This document shows positions 5,267 to 12,503 of a stretch of 22,359 bases of DNA, in pieces (the stretch's first letter is position 1; each line of letters starts with the position of its first letter). The position numbers and the translations under genes were made by a program. The notes beneath the pieces were generated by a model, which worked only from the letters and a program-made list of their open reading frames with translations, ran no database searches and was not told the origin of the DNA. Origin of the DNA: Streptomyces megasporus (GTDB taxonomy: Bacteria; Actinomycetota; Actinomycetes; Streptomycetales; Streptomycetaceae). The stretch spans positions 1 through 22,359 of the forward strand of contig NZ_JODL01000046.1 of the NCBI RefSeq assembly GCF_000718985.1, written 5' to 3'.

Positions 5267-7246
5267 GTGGTCTGTGTGACAGTGGATATCAGGATCATCC
5301 GAGCCGGTCAGATGTACCGCTACTACCTGCGCCAGACCGTCGTCGGCGACGGCCGCCGCCCAGCGCGCACGCCGCTGCGCGAAGCCCAGGAGCAAGCCGG
5401 TGTCCCAGCCGGGCGATGGATGGGTCGAGGACTTGCCGTGCTCGGACTGACGCCGGGCGAGGAGGTCACCGAGGCGCAGCTGCGGAACCTGTTCGGCGAG
5501 CGGGGCCGCCACCCGTACGCGGACCGGATCGAGGTCGACCGACTCGCCCGGGGCGAGTCCCCGAAGAAGGCGTTCAAAGCTGGCGCCCTCGGACGCCGGG
5601 TCACGGTCACGGGCGTCGACTTCGTCTTCCGGCCGCAGCCGACGATCTACCTGTTGTGGGCACTGGGAGACGAGGAGACCAGGCACGCGATCGAGGCCGC
5701 GCACGAGCGCGCGATCGAGCGGGTGCTGGCCTGGATCGAGGACGAGGTGGCGGTGATCCGGTACGGCAAGGACGGCATCCACCGGGACCGGCCACCCGGC
5801 GGGCTCGTCGCAGCCCGCTTCCGCCACTACGAGGCGCGCTCCGGCAGACCCTTGCTCCACGACCATCTGCTTCTGTCCGTGAAAGGGCAGCGCCTGGACG
5901 GAAAGTGGGGCTCGATCCACACCACGGCCCTGCACGAGAACACCGTCGCCGCCTCCGCGCTCTACAACGAGATCGTCGCCGCTGAGGTCTGCGAGGCGCT
6001 GGGGCTGGCGACCGAGCCGCGCACCGTCACCCCGAGGCGCCGACCCGTGATGGAGATCGCCGGGGTGCCGCACGAGCTGACCCGCTGGACCGCCCGGCGC
6101 AGCGACCAGATCGCCGCCTGCCTTGAGGGCCTGGAGCACGAGTACGTCACCGCCGTCGACGACGACGGCGAGCCGAAGTTCCTGCCCGTGGTCTCCGAGA
6201 GGGCCCGCGCCAAGCTGAACCAGATCGCCGCCCGCAAGACCCGCCCGCCCAAGCAGAAGACCCAGCCGCTCGCCCAGCTGCGCGCCTGGTGGAAGACCAG
6301 CGCGATCCTCACCTCCGGGGTGGCCGTCGACATCATCAACTCCCTCCTGGAGCACGCCCGCGCCGCGGCTGCGGCGATCCGGGCCCGGGTCTCCTCCGTG
6401 GTCGACATCGCCCTGGCGGCCGTCGACGTCACCGCGACCGTGTTCGTGATGAACGACGGCGGCCGCTTCCACCGCCGGCACCTGCTCGCCGAGGCCCGCC
6501 GCCACCTCGCCCTCGTCCTGCGCGGCCGCCGCCGCGACCCCGGCCTGGACGACCAGATCGTGGCGGCCGCCATCGCCACGCACTGCCTGGACATCAGCGA
6601 GCCGAAGACCTCACGCGGTCTGGAGCCCGGCTACCGCCTCTACACCGCCCGGTGGGCCCTGTCCGACCTCCCCGCCCGGCGCCGCCCACCAACCCCCGCG
6701 CCCGACCCGGACCGGCACCCCCCGGCCGATCCCGATGCGCCGGCCGCACCTCGGCACCCGGACCAGAAAGCGGGGGAGTGGGAGATCCCCCGCCTCCCGC
6801 TGAACCACGACCGGGCCGTCCTCGCCGGCGCGGTGGTCCAGGAGGAACTGCGCACCACCACCGCCACCGCCGTGCGGGACCGAGCGTACGACGTCGTCGC
6901 GCACCAGCAGGCGGCGATGCCCGAGCAGCTGTTCGCACCACCGGCCGCTGACCCCGAGCACGACGACCAGGAACCAGAGCCCGGACGCCGGGAGGCGATC
7001 GACCTGACGGCGCTGCGGGCCTTGAGGGAATCCCGCACGGACGTGGAAGCCCTCGATCTCACGGCAGAGCGGCTGCGCCACCTCCAGGACGCGTTCGCCA
7101 AGACGGCCGACGCCTCCCGCGTTCGCGCGGACCGCTACGCCGAACAGGACGATGCCGATGAAGTGCACCCGGTGCGCCAAGGCGATCAGCAGGCGCACCG
7201 TCCGCAGGAGCCCGGACCGCACCGCGGCCGGGAGGTCGGCCACTGA
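5267..7246 (+). CDS. MobF/TrwC-type relaxase, helicase-less, 659 aa
   Basis: This is a conjugative relaxase of the TrwC/TraI type, which nicks one strand at oriT through an N-terminal tyrosine and pilots it into the recipient. Candidate nucleophiles are Tyr17, Tyr19 and Tyr20. The metal-binding histidine triad is His187, His198 and His200, with the 11- and 13-residue spacing of TrwC, in Arg-His-Tyr-Glu-Ala-x7-Leu-His-Asp-His-Leu-Leu. The usual Phe-Arg-Pro-x-x-x-x-x-x-Leu-Trp-Ala-Leu segment precedes it. After about residue 240 comes a helical region and, from about 460, a Pro/Arg-rich disordered tail. No Walker motifs are visible, so the RecD-like helicase half of long family members is missing. 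Possible starts are GTG at 5267, 5276 or 5282, with no strong ribosome site. Transfer partners are not in the window. Confidence 0.85.
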   Translation: MVCVTVDIRIIRAGQMYRYYLRQTVVGDGRRPARTPLREAQEQAGVPAGRWMGRGLAVLGLTPGEEVTEAQLRNLFGERGRHPYADRIEVDRLARGESPKKAFKAGALGRRVTVTGVDFVFRPQPTIYLLWALGDEETRHAIEAAHERAIERVLAWIEDEVAVIRYGKDGIHRDRPPGGLVAARFRHYEARSGRPLLHDHLLLSVKGQRLDGKWGSIHTTALHENTVAASALYNEIVAAEVCEALGLATEPRTVTPRRRPVMEIAGVPHELTRWTARRSDQIAACLEGLEHEYVTAVDDDGEPKFLPVVSERARAKLNQIAARKTRPPKQKTQPLAQLRAWWKTSAILTSGVAVDIINSLLEHARAAAAAIRARVSSVVDIALAAVDVTATVFVMNDGGRFHRRHLLAEARRHLALVLRGRRRDPGLDDQIVAAAIATHCLDISEPKTSRGLEPGYRLYTARWALSDLPARRRPPTPAPDPDRHPPADPDAPAAPRHPDQKAGEWEIPRLPLNHDRAVLAGAVVQEELRTTTATAVRDRAYDVVAHQQAAMPEQLFAPPAADPEHDDQEPEPGRREAIDLTALRALRESRTDVEALDLTAERLRHLQDAFAKTADASRVRADRYAEQDDADEVHPVRQGDQQAHRPQEPGPHRGREVGH

Positions 7247-7656
7247 GTGCACCCGATGCCGTGGCGCGCACCGACGATGTCCGGCATCCACTCCACCGAG
7301 TGGAGTCCACCGGCCAGGAGTAGACGACATCGTGTGGGAGTGTGCGACATCGCCGGGGACGATGCCGCGCTTCCACCCGGTGCGCACCCGCCGCATTTCC
7401 CCTCGCCAGGCGGGGCCTGGGTCGTAGGGTGCTCTACGGGCACTTTCCAATGCTGGGGGCGCGGCATCCATGCTGCCCGGTGAGGGTCGTGAACGCCCGT
7501 CAGGCACGCGCTACAGGTTGATGGCGATGGCCAGAGCGACGGCGAATGGAATGCAGACCAGCCGGCCCACGGGCGGGGTGCCGGGGCGGCGCGTGTACCG
7601 GCTGCGGTGGTCCCGCGGTTGCGGCCGACGGCTGCGTCGCGGTGGTGCCACGTACC
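7247..7656. other. Intergenic region with inverted repeats
   Basis: No gene can be supported here. An inverted repeat ACTCCAC-CGA-GTGGAGT (7290-7306) lies 44 bp after the relaxase stop and may terminate it or bind a regulator. A near-palindrome CCCTCGCC-A-GGCGGGG follows near 7400-7415. Confidence 0.4.
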
Positions 7657-8262
7657 TCACACGCCTGTCTTTCGGACATCGGTGATCTTCACGGAGAGCT
7701 TCGTGTCCGACGAGGCGGTGCTGATCGATGATGGCGTGTAGTTCAGCGTCGTCCGCTCCGACAGTTTCGCCGTACCGATGACCGGTCCGGACTCGTCGCC
7801 CTTGATCTCGTAGGTGATCTCGTAGGTGGCGTCCGGGTCGATGTCGTCGCTGAGGCCGACGTAGGACAGGTCGGGTTCGACGGTGACGTTGCAGCCGGCG
7901 GAGCCGAAACACTGCTGTGCGGTGGTGCGCAGGGTGATGGTGAAGCTGTCGGGGGTGAGGTCGGCGTAGACCGGCGGTTCCGGGGTCGGCTCCTCGTTTG
8001 CGGCGGTGGCCGCCACGTCTTCGGTCGGGGAGCTCGACGCGCTGGCCGTGGCGGTGGGCCCGCTGTCGTCGTTGTCGATGGCCTGCACGACGACAATGCC
8101 GGTGCCGATGATCGTGGCGATGACGGCGGCCGCGGCGCCGATGACGACCTTGTTGCTGAGACGCTTTGCCTCCGCCGACGCCGCTGCCGGGGGCTGCTCG
8201 GGCTGGGATTCCGGCGGGGGCGGGAAGTCGGGCATCGGCGGCTGCGGCGCTTGATCGGTCAC
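7657..8262 (-). CDS. Membrane-anchored extracytoplasmic protein, 201 aa
   Basis: I do not recognise the specific family. The first ~35 residues are Pro/Gln-rich and cytoplasmic. A single transmembrane helix follows (about residues 37-62, Val-Val-Ile-Gly-Ala-Ala-Ala-Ala-Val-Ile-Ala-Thr-Ile-Ile), then a Ser/Thr/Pro-rich spacer. A ~100-residue beta-rich outer domain has one Cys pair (Gln-Gln-Cys-Phe-Gly-Ser-Ala-Gly-Cys), probably a disulfide. The architecture resembles streptomycete DUF-type anchored proteins with an N-terminal Pro-rich tail. The start is GTG at 8262 with AGGGGGA 8 bp upstream, a good ribosome site. It is divergent from the gene at 8338, so 8263-8337 holds both promoters. Confidence 0.78.
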   Translation of the reverse strand: MTDQAPQPPMPDFPPPPESQPEQPPAAASAEAKRLSNKVVIGAAAAVIATIIGTGIVVVQAIDNDDSGPTATASASSSPTEDVAATAANEEPTPEPPVYADLTPDSFTITLRTTAQQCFGSAGCNVTVEPDLSYVGLSDDIDPDATYEITYEIKGDESGPVIGTAKLSERTTLNYTPSSISTASSDTKLSVKITDVRKTGV

Positions 8263-8337
8263 GGGGTCCCCCTGTACGGCTGGTGTCAGGGCATCATGCG
8301 GGGTTATGGGGAGTCGTGAAGACTCGTTGGCCGAACC

Positions 8338-8859
8338 GTGACCAGACCAGAACAGCCGGGTCGATCACCGCACCCAGAACCTCAGGGAACGCTGGCCGTG
8401 TTCCTTGCCGGCCTTGACCGCACGAGTATTGACCTGACCCGGATAGGCGTCCCGCTGCTCGACTCCACCGATGGCGGTCGCTGGCTGCGGCAGCGGGCCG
8501 TGTTCACGGCGCTGACGGTCAGCGGAGGGAGTTCCCAAGTGGCGTCGGCGCTGACTGCGCTCACGGCCGCATTCGAGAGAGTCGTCGCCCTGCACGAAGG
8601 GGAGCCGGAAGGGACATCGAAGCGGAAGAACGTGCCGGCGTACCTGGAAGCACTGACCGGGCCTGCCGTGCACGAGGAGCTGGAGGGGCTGCCTCGGATC
8701 AGCGACGCTCCCTCGTGCGGCTGTGGGCACGAACGTCAGGCTCACGCGTCCGACCCGGGTCTGTGCCGGGAGTGCGTAGGGCTGGACGCCGCCCGCCACG
8801 GCTACGCGTCGGCGGCACGCCGTACCCAGGACTGTCCGCCGAAGTTGATCTCGGAGTAG
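8338..8859 (+). CDS. Hypothetical protein with Cys/His cluster, 173 aa, 3' end probably altered
   Basis: Function unknown. The N-terminal half is helical (Arg-Ala-Val-Phe-Thr-Ala-Leu-Thr-Val-Ser, Leu-Thr-Ala-Leu-Thr-Ala-Ala-Phe-Glu-Arg-Val). The C-terminal part has Cys-Gly-Cys-Gly-His-x6-His-x6-Cys-x-x-Cys (about residues 128-149), a likely zinc-binding knuckle. The last ~10 codons and the stop lie antisense to the conserved part of a truncated I36 gene. The natural 3' end has therefore probably been lost and replaced. The GTG at 8338 has no clear ribosome site; a later GTG near 8395 is possible. Confidence 0.55.
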   Translation: MTRPEQPGRSPHPEPQGTLAVFLAGLDRTSIDLTRIGVPLLDSTDGGRWLRQRAVFTALTVSGGSSQVASALTALTAAFERVVALHEGEPEGTSKRKNVPAYLEALTGPAVHEELEGLPRISDAPSCGCGHERQAHASDPGLCRECVGLDAARHGYASAARRTQDCPPKLISE

Positions 8860-8978
8860 ATGCACACGTAGCCGGACGGGCAGTCGATCGCCGCCCGCCC
8901 CGTGCCGGTCTCGGTGGAGACAGCAACCGGAGCGGCCAACGGGGCAAAGGCGAGGGCGGCGACAGTCGCGGCACGCAT
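8802..8978 (-). pseudogene. Truncated peptidase inhibitor family I36 protein
   Basis: It starts at ATG 8978 with a short hydrophobic signal peptide (Ala-Ala-Thr-Val-Ala-Ala-Leu-Ala-Phe-Ala-Pro-Leu-Ala). The I36 hallmark follows: Cys-Pro-Ser-Gly-Tyr-Val-Cys-Ile-Tyr-Ser-Glu-x-Asn-Phe-Gly-Gly-Gln-Ser-Trp. The frame then ends after six unrelated residues, about half the expected length. I36 proteins are small secreted beta-gamma-crystallin-like proteins, some of which inhibit metalloproteases. The truncation point (about 8815) coincides with the odd 3' end of the opposing gene, and the IS3 element begins 100 bp upstream of its start. Confidence 0.6.
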
Positions 8979-9101
8979 CACGTTTTTTATTACAGCCACG
9001 ACACATACAGGGCGCCAGGCACCGGCCGGGACGGTTCGCCACAGAGGCCACCTGCGCGGGGGAGCAGGGCATGGGCCTTGACCCCGAATCCTGGACACGG
9101 G

Positions 9102-10001
9102 CTATGCGGCTGGTGTCAGCGTAGTTGATGTGGTTCGGGACGCTGCTTCGTAGGCGATCGGGCTGCGCTGTCCGAGGCGGGAGTGACGGCGTCGGGTGTT
9201 GTAGCGGTTCAGCCAGCGGAACGCGTCGAGGCGGGCTTCGCGCTCGCTGGACCAGCTCTTTCGGCCCTGAAGTGTCTCGCGTTTGAACGTCGCGTTGAAC
9301 GACTCCGCGAGCGCGTTGTCCGCGCTGGAGCCGACCGCGCTCATGGACTGGCGGACGCCAGCTTCGCGGCAGGCGTCGGCGAAGGCCCGGCTGGTGTACT
9401 GGGCGCCGTGGTCGGTGTGCATGACAGCTCCGGCGAGGCTGCCCCGGGTGCGTTCGACAGCGGCCAGCGCGTCGGTGACGAGATCGGTGCGCGTATGACC
9501 TGCGATCGCCCAGCCGGCCAGACGGCGTGAGGCGAGGTCGATGACGGTGGCCATATAGAGGAACTTCCCGCCGTCGAGCGGAAGATAGGTGATGTCGCCG
9601 ACATGCTTCGTGTTCGGCTCAGTGGCAGTGAAGTCACGGCCGATCAGATCCGGGGCCTTCGCTGCGGCCGGGTCCGGGATCGTGGTGCGGTGTCTGCGGC
9701 GCAGTCGCACGCCTGCGAGATTGATGCACCGCATCACGCGCGCGATCCGCTTGTGGTTCACGCGCTCGCCTGCCTCACGGAGCTCGGCGGCGATTCTCGG
9801 GACGCCGTAGGTGCCGTCCGACTCGTGATGCACGGCCCGTATCCGGGTGGCGAGCCTGGCGTCGGCCGCCTGGCGGGCCGCCCGGTCGGCTGCGGTGCGG
9901 CGCCAGTAGTAGAAGCTGGAGCGGGCGATCCCGAGAATGGTGCACAGCCGCTTCACGCCGTGGCGGCGCTGGTGGTCGGCGACGAACTGGAAGCGGTTCA
10001 C
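9102..10001 (-). CDS. IS3-family transposase OrfB (DDE integrase core)
   Basis: It catalyses strand transfer of the element, normally as an OrfAB fusion. An N-terminal helix-turn-helix-like part (Arg-Arg-His-Gly-Val-Lys-Arg-Leu-Cys-Thr-Ile-Leu-Gly-Ile-Ala-Arg-Ser) is followed by the Thr-Tyr-Gly-Val-Pro-Arg-Ile motif. The catalytic core has Asp in Val-Gly-Asp-Ile-Thr-Tyr-Leu, Asp in His-Thr-Asp-His-Gly-Ala-Gln-Tyr-Thr-Ser and Glu in Asn-Ala-Leu-Ala-Glu-Ser-Phe-Asn-x-x-Phe-Lys-Arg-Glu. All three catalytic residues and the full length (299 aa) are present. The GTG start overlaps the orfA stop (GTGA) and lies in the -1 frame relative to orfA, as IS3 frameshifting requires. Confidence 0.93.
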   Translation of the reverse strand: MNRFQFVADHQRRHGVKRLCTILGIARSSFYYWRRTAADRAARQAADARLATRIRAVHHESDGTYGVPRIAAELREAGERVNHKRIARVMRCINLAGVRLRRRHRTTIPDPAAAKAPDLIGRDFTATEPNTKHVGDITYLPLDGGKFLYMATVIDLASRRLAGWAIAGHTRTDLVTDALAAVERTRGSLAGAVMHTDHGAQYTSRAFADACREAGVRQSMSAVGSSADNALAESFNATFKRETLQGRKSWSSEREARLDAFRWLNRYNTRRRHSRLGQRSPIAYEAASRTTSTTLTPAA

Positions 10002-10303
10002 CAGCGCGTCTGGCCGGCGAAATACTTCGCCGCCTTCCGCAGGATTTCGCGTTCCTCCTCCAGCTCGCGGACCTTCTTCCGCAGAGCGGCGTTCTCCGCC
10101 TCCAGCGGGGTCGGAGGCTCTGTCGGTTCCTGCGTCCGGCGTCCCCGGGGCCGGCTCGCGCCGGCCGCCCGGACCCAGTTCCGCAGCGTCTCGGGGTTGA
10201 TCCCCAGGTCGGCGGCGACCGACCTGATCGTTGCCTCGGGCCGCGACTGGTACAGCGCGACCGCGTCCGCCTTGAACTGCGGCGGATAGTTCTTCATGAC
10301 CAC
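9998..10303 (-). CDS. IS3-family transposase OrfA (helix-turn-helix)
   Basis: The 101-aa protein has an N-terminal helix-turn-helix (Tyr-Pro-Pro-Gln-Phe-Lys-Ala-Asp-Ala-Val-Ala-Leu, then Val-Ala-Ala-Asp-Leu-Gly-Ile-Asn-Pro-Glu-Thr-Leu-Arg-Asn-Trp). A leucine-zipper-like coiled coil follows (Leu-Glu-Ala-Glu-Asn-Ala-Ala-Leu-Arg-Lys-Lys-Val-Arg-Glu-Leu). It binds the element's ends and supplies the N-terminal half of the transframe transposase. The start is either GTG 10303 or the ATG at 10297 that gives the usual Met-Lys-Asn-Tyr-Pro. I see no obvious A-rich slippery heptamer in the overlap, so coupled re-initiation at GTGA may replace or accompany frameshifting. Confidence 0.9.
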   Translation of the reverse strand: MVMKNYPPQFKADAVALYQSRPEATIRSVAADLGINPETLRNWVRAAGASRPRGRRTQEPTEPPTPLEAENAALRKKVRELEEEREILRKAAKYFAGQTRW

Positions 10304-10369
10304 GAGATGTCCGTTCTCAGATCCTCAGGATCCAGTGTCTCGTGTTTCCAGGATCCGGGGTCAAGGCCC

Positions 10370-10610
10370 CTCCATGCCAACGAGCAGGCAAATCAACCGT
10401 TCCGACTTATTGAAGGAAGGAATTTTCTCCCAAAAGGTAATTTCTTGTCCATTCTTTACGTCATTGGTTATATGTAGACCCTTCTGGGGTGGTAGGAATG
10501 AGTCCCCTTCGGTTGCTTTCAAGTCAAGTCCTATTTTCGATATTTACGGTGCTCCAGGATGCCCAGTAGCCTGACGCTAAAGCCAAGGTGGATGAAAGGG
10601 AGAGGTTTTC
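10370..10610. other. AT-richer promoter region
   Basis: Base composition drops visibly to the right of the IS (runs such as GGAATTTTCTCCCAAAAGG and TTATATGTAG). No gene is supported. It should hold the promoter of the secreted-protein gene at 10611; AAAGGGAGAGG before the start is its ribosome site. Confidence 0.5.
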
Positions 10611-11438
10611 GTGCGACGTGTAAAGCGCATAGCTGCACGGTTTGTGGCGCCGTTGGCTGCGGCTTTCGGCATGGCGATAACTTCGTCAAACCCGGCATCT
10701 GCACATGTTGTCTACTTCCAGGAATATGTATGGGCAAACGCTGATTCTTCTCGTTGTCTGCAGAGCTATTCGGAGACATCTCACGGGGCCTACGGTGGCG
10801 GGTACTTCAAGGGAGAAGCCCGCTCCTTGTACGACCCTGACCTCAACCCGTTTGACTGCATACTTCCCTGGGAGCGCCAGGCTGGCGATCTTGCTGAGTA
10901 CGCGAGAGTCATGAAGTGGTACGAGGAGGGAGAGGCGTGGCTGATTTGCACCGAGCCTCCAGAGGACATGTACTACAACAACGATTCCGTGTATGCGCTG
11001 AGGATATTTGCACGTGCGCCGGCAGAGACCATCTGTGGGCCGGGGCATTACGGCATGTTTAACTATGCCTGGATGCGAGACAGTGGCGAGTGGCAAGGCG
11101 GCGCTTACCTGTGGTCCGGAAGCCACTTGCTTCCCGATACTTCATCCCTGGCCGGAGGAACTTCGGAGGAACTCCCTCCCCCACCCGATGGGATCAGCCC
11201 GGAAGACACCGCGGTTCGGGGAGAGGTCATGCTCGCTGGACCGGATGGAAAGCCCATCAAGGGAGCCAACGGCAAACCCCTCACAAAACCCCTCGCGGTC
11301 GACGCTCCGACTGCTTCTACTGACGGGGGCCCCAGCACGGCCACTACAGTTGACGATGACCGCACCGTCACCACCGACGAAGACGGCAACGTGACCGAGA
11401 CGGTGGTGGTTGACATGGTACGGCCGTACCACAACTGA
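10611..11438 (+). CDS. Secreted protein of unknown function, 275 aa
   Basis: It starts at GTG 10611 after an AAAGGGAGAGG ribosome site. A classical signal peptide (basic Arg-Arg-Val-Lys-Arg, hydrophobic core, Ala-Ser-Ala cleavage near residue 31) precedes a ~150-residue domain rich in aromatic residues. That domain contains four Cys (in Arg-Cys-Leu, Asp-Cys-Ile, Ile-Cys-Thr and Ile-Cys-Gly), probably two disulfides. The C-terminal third is Pro/Thr/Asp-rich and low in complexity, with a Gly-Pro-Asp-Gly-Lys-Pro-Ile-Lys-Gly-Ala-Asn-Gly-Lys-Pro-Leu segment and no anchor. I do not recognise the family. Codon use is less GC-biased than in neighbours, suggesting acquisition. It is followed after 23 bp by a membrane protein gene on the same strand. 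Confidence 0.78.
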   Translation: MRRVKRIAARFVAPLAAAFGMAITSSNPASAHVVYFQEYVWANADSSRCLQSYSETSHGAYGGGYFKGEARSLYDPDLNPFDCILPWERQAGDLAEYARVMKWYEEGEAWLICTEPPEDMYYNNDSVYALRIFARAPAETICGPGHYGMFNYAWMRDSGEWQGGAYLWSGSHLLPDTSSLAGGTSEELPPPPDGISPEDTAVRGEVMLAGPDGKPIKGANGKPLTKPLAVDAPTASTDGGPSTATTVDDDRTVTTDEDGNVTETVVVDMVRPYHN

Positions 11439-11461
11439 AGCTGATCGGGGAGACTCAAGCC

Positions 11462-11863
11462 GTGGGACGAGTAGTGCAGTGGGCATGCGGTCTGATGGCG
11501 GCGGGGGCATTCACCTGTGTTGTCTTAGTCGCGCTGATCGTAACGCCGGACACGCTGGCCAACCTTTGGAAAGCTGGCCAATTTGCGCCATTCCTTATTG
11601 CCGCTGTGCTGCTTGGATCAGTGTCGCTTGTGATGGCGCTGCGCCGTGGAAGGACTGAAAGCACCTGGGCGGGTGCCGTCGTGGTCTGTACTGGCATGGC
11701 CATCGTGGTGGGTGTGGGGCTGTTGATCAGTGCCCACGCAAGAGATGTCGAAGTGCAAGAAGTTCATCTTGGCCCTGACGAGGTCTCCGAGTCCTCTTTG
11801 CCTGCTGATACACCGAAGCTCCCGCCGGTCGACAGCCATGTGCAGCCACCCAGTGCGGGCTGA
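11462..11863 (+). CDS. Small membrane protein, 133 aa, three predicted helices
   Basis: The GTG start follows GGGGAGACTCAAGCC, a usable ribosome site, 23 bp after the secreted-protein gene, so the two probably share a transcript. Hydrophobic segments lie at about residues 5-28, 42-60 and 68-91. The last ~40 residues are acidic and Pro-rich (Val-Glu-Val-Gln-Glu-Val-His-Leu-Gly-Pro-Asp-Glu) and probably extramembrane. No family is recognised. The pairing of a secreted cystine-containing protein with a small multi-helix protein could be an exported factor with its partner or immunity protein, but nothing in the sequence proves this. Confidence 0.7.
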   Translation: MGRVVQWACGLMAAGAFTCVVLVALIVTPDTLANLWKAGQFAPFLIAAVLLGSVSLVMALRRGRTESTWAGAVVVCTGMAIVVGVGLLISAHARDVEVQEVHLGPDEVSESSLPADTPKLPPVDSHVQPPSAG

Positions 11864-11989
11864 CGGAAGTCGAGTGGCGACCGCCGACGGTCAGAAGTCG
11901 AGGAATGAAGTCGTCGGTGACGCCAGGACACCGTGCCTATGGTAAAGCCTGGCTTCTCGTAGTGGCCCCGCATTCACAGACCGCACGGT

Positions 11990-12006
11990 CTTTCCTTGTC
12001 GGAAAG
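11990..12006. terminator. Small hairpin after the secreted/membrane gene pair
   Basis: CTTTCC (11990-11995), loop TTGTC, GGAAAG (12001-12006). It has a weak stem and lies 127 bp after the stop at 11863. Confidence 0.3.
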
Positions 12007-12043
12007 CGCTAACGTTGGGCGAGTGTCACCCCGGACTGCCGGT

Positions 12044-12078
12044 GAGGGCGCCGTACCCGTTTCGGGTGCGGCGCCCTC
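12044..12078 (+). terminator. Long GC-rich hairpin terminator
   Basis: A 16-bp stem (12044-12059 with 12063-12078) with one G-T wobble and a TTT loop, followed by TTGAGGATTT. This is a typical streptomycete terminator shape. It probably ends the 10611-11863 transcription unit. Confidence 0.65.
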
Positions 12079-12138
12079 TTGAGGATTTCGGATGCCGCTG
12101 TGACTGAAATCTGGACGGAACCCGAAGTAGGTTTCTCC

Positions 12139-12159
12139 TATAGCGCGGAGCGCGCTATA
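12139..12159. repeat. Perfect inverted repeat TATAGCGCG-GAG-CGCGCTATA
   Basis: It has 9-bp arms and a GAG centre, with no T-run or gene start beside it. It lies 5 bp before the helicase-gene fragment, so it may mark a recombination boundary, a protein-binding site or the end of a small mobile sequence. Confidence 0.5.
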
Positions 12160-12164
12160 TCGGC

Positions 12165-12206
12165 GTCTGATCCGATGAGCCAGACCTGGGATTCTGGTTG
12201 AATGAC
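12165..12206 (-). pseudogene. Helicase gene fragment 1 (remnant)
   Basis: Read on the minus strand this encodes VIQPESQVWLIGSDA. That closely matches residues near 558 of the telomere-proximal helicase (Val-Ile-Arg-Pro-Glu-Ser-Gln-Val-Trp-Leu-Ala-Gly, DNA around 19551-19592). The DNA GAGCCAGACCTGGGATTC is identical in both places. It stops exactly where the outer IS5-like remnant begins at 12207. Confidence 0.62.
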
Positions 12207-12381
12207 GTTTTCTCAGCGTGGCCACCGAACGGGTGACGAGGCCGCTGCCCGCAACGCACGAGGCTCCCGTGCCGTTGAGAGAGGTGTTCGACGTCTCAAC
12301 TCGACAGCACAGGAGCCTCGCTGGTTCCCTATCCCGCCTCACGCCCTGGTTGAGTGGGTAACCATGCTCATCGTCACCCGT
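12207..12381 (+). mobile_element. 5' fragment of an IS5-like element (outer IS)
   Basis: It begins with GTTTTCTCAGCG (12207-12218), the same 12 bases that end the remnant at 15010-15021. It contains a long leader hairpin: CGAGGCTCC 12259-12267 with GGAGCCTCG 12312-12320, plus GTTGAGA 12274-12280 with TCTCAAC 12294-12300. The N-terminal transposase segment PHALVEWVTMLIVTRE (12337-12384) is typical of streptomycete IS5-group DDE_Tnp_4 transposases. It is cut there by the inner IS. The start of the frame looks degenerate. Confidence 0.6.
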
Positions 12382-12443
12382 GAGCCGTTTCCAACTTGGC
12401 TGACGAGCTGGTCGGTTGGCGCGGAGGCGGTGTCCGGGAAGAG

Positions 12444-12503
12444 GTGAAGCTCCTGGTAGATGGGTTGTCGACCAAGAGCAACCTTCTCCACCCGGAGCTT
12501 CAC
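12444..12503 (+). promoter_or_regulatory. Leader inverted repeat overlapping the transposase ribosome site
   Basis: GTGAAGCTCC (12444-12453) and GGAGCTTCAC (12494-12503) are perfect 10-bp arms. The right arm ends at the base before the GTG start (12504) and contains the only Shine-Dalgarno candidate (GGAG, 12494-12497). In a read-through transcript the site would be hidden, a known IS strategy against outside promoters. Confidence 0.55.

Larger units (their letters stand above)
9079..10363 (-). mobile_element. IS3-family insertion sequence, apparently complete
   Basis: The element carries orfA and orfB on the minus strand. The terminal inverted repeats are TTGACCCCGAATCCTGGACAC at the left (from 9078, inwards, first 20 bases compared) and TTGACCCCGGATCCTGGAAAC at the right (complement, from 10364), with 3 mismatches. 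The pairing even extends six bases outwards (GGGCCT at 9073-9078 and its complement 10364-10369), so the true ends may be 9073 and 10369. I see no clear target duplication, so the element may have moved as part of a recombination or be old. Confidence 0.88.

Noticed and set aside
5252..6583. Minus-strand 443-aa frame antisense to the relaxase
   Set aside because: Gly/Ala/Arg-rich shadow; the plus strand carries the His triad.
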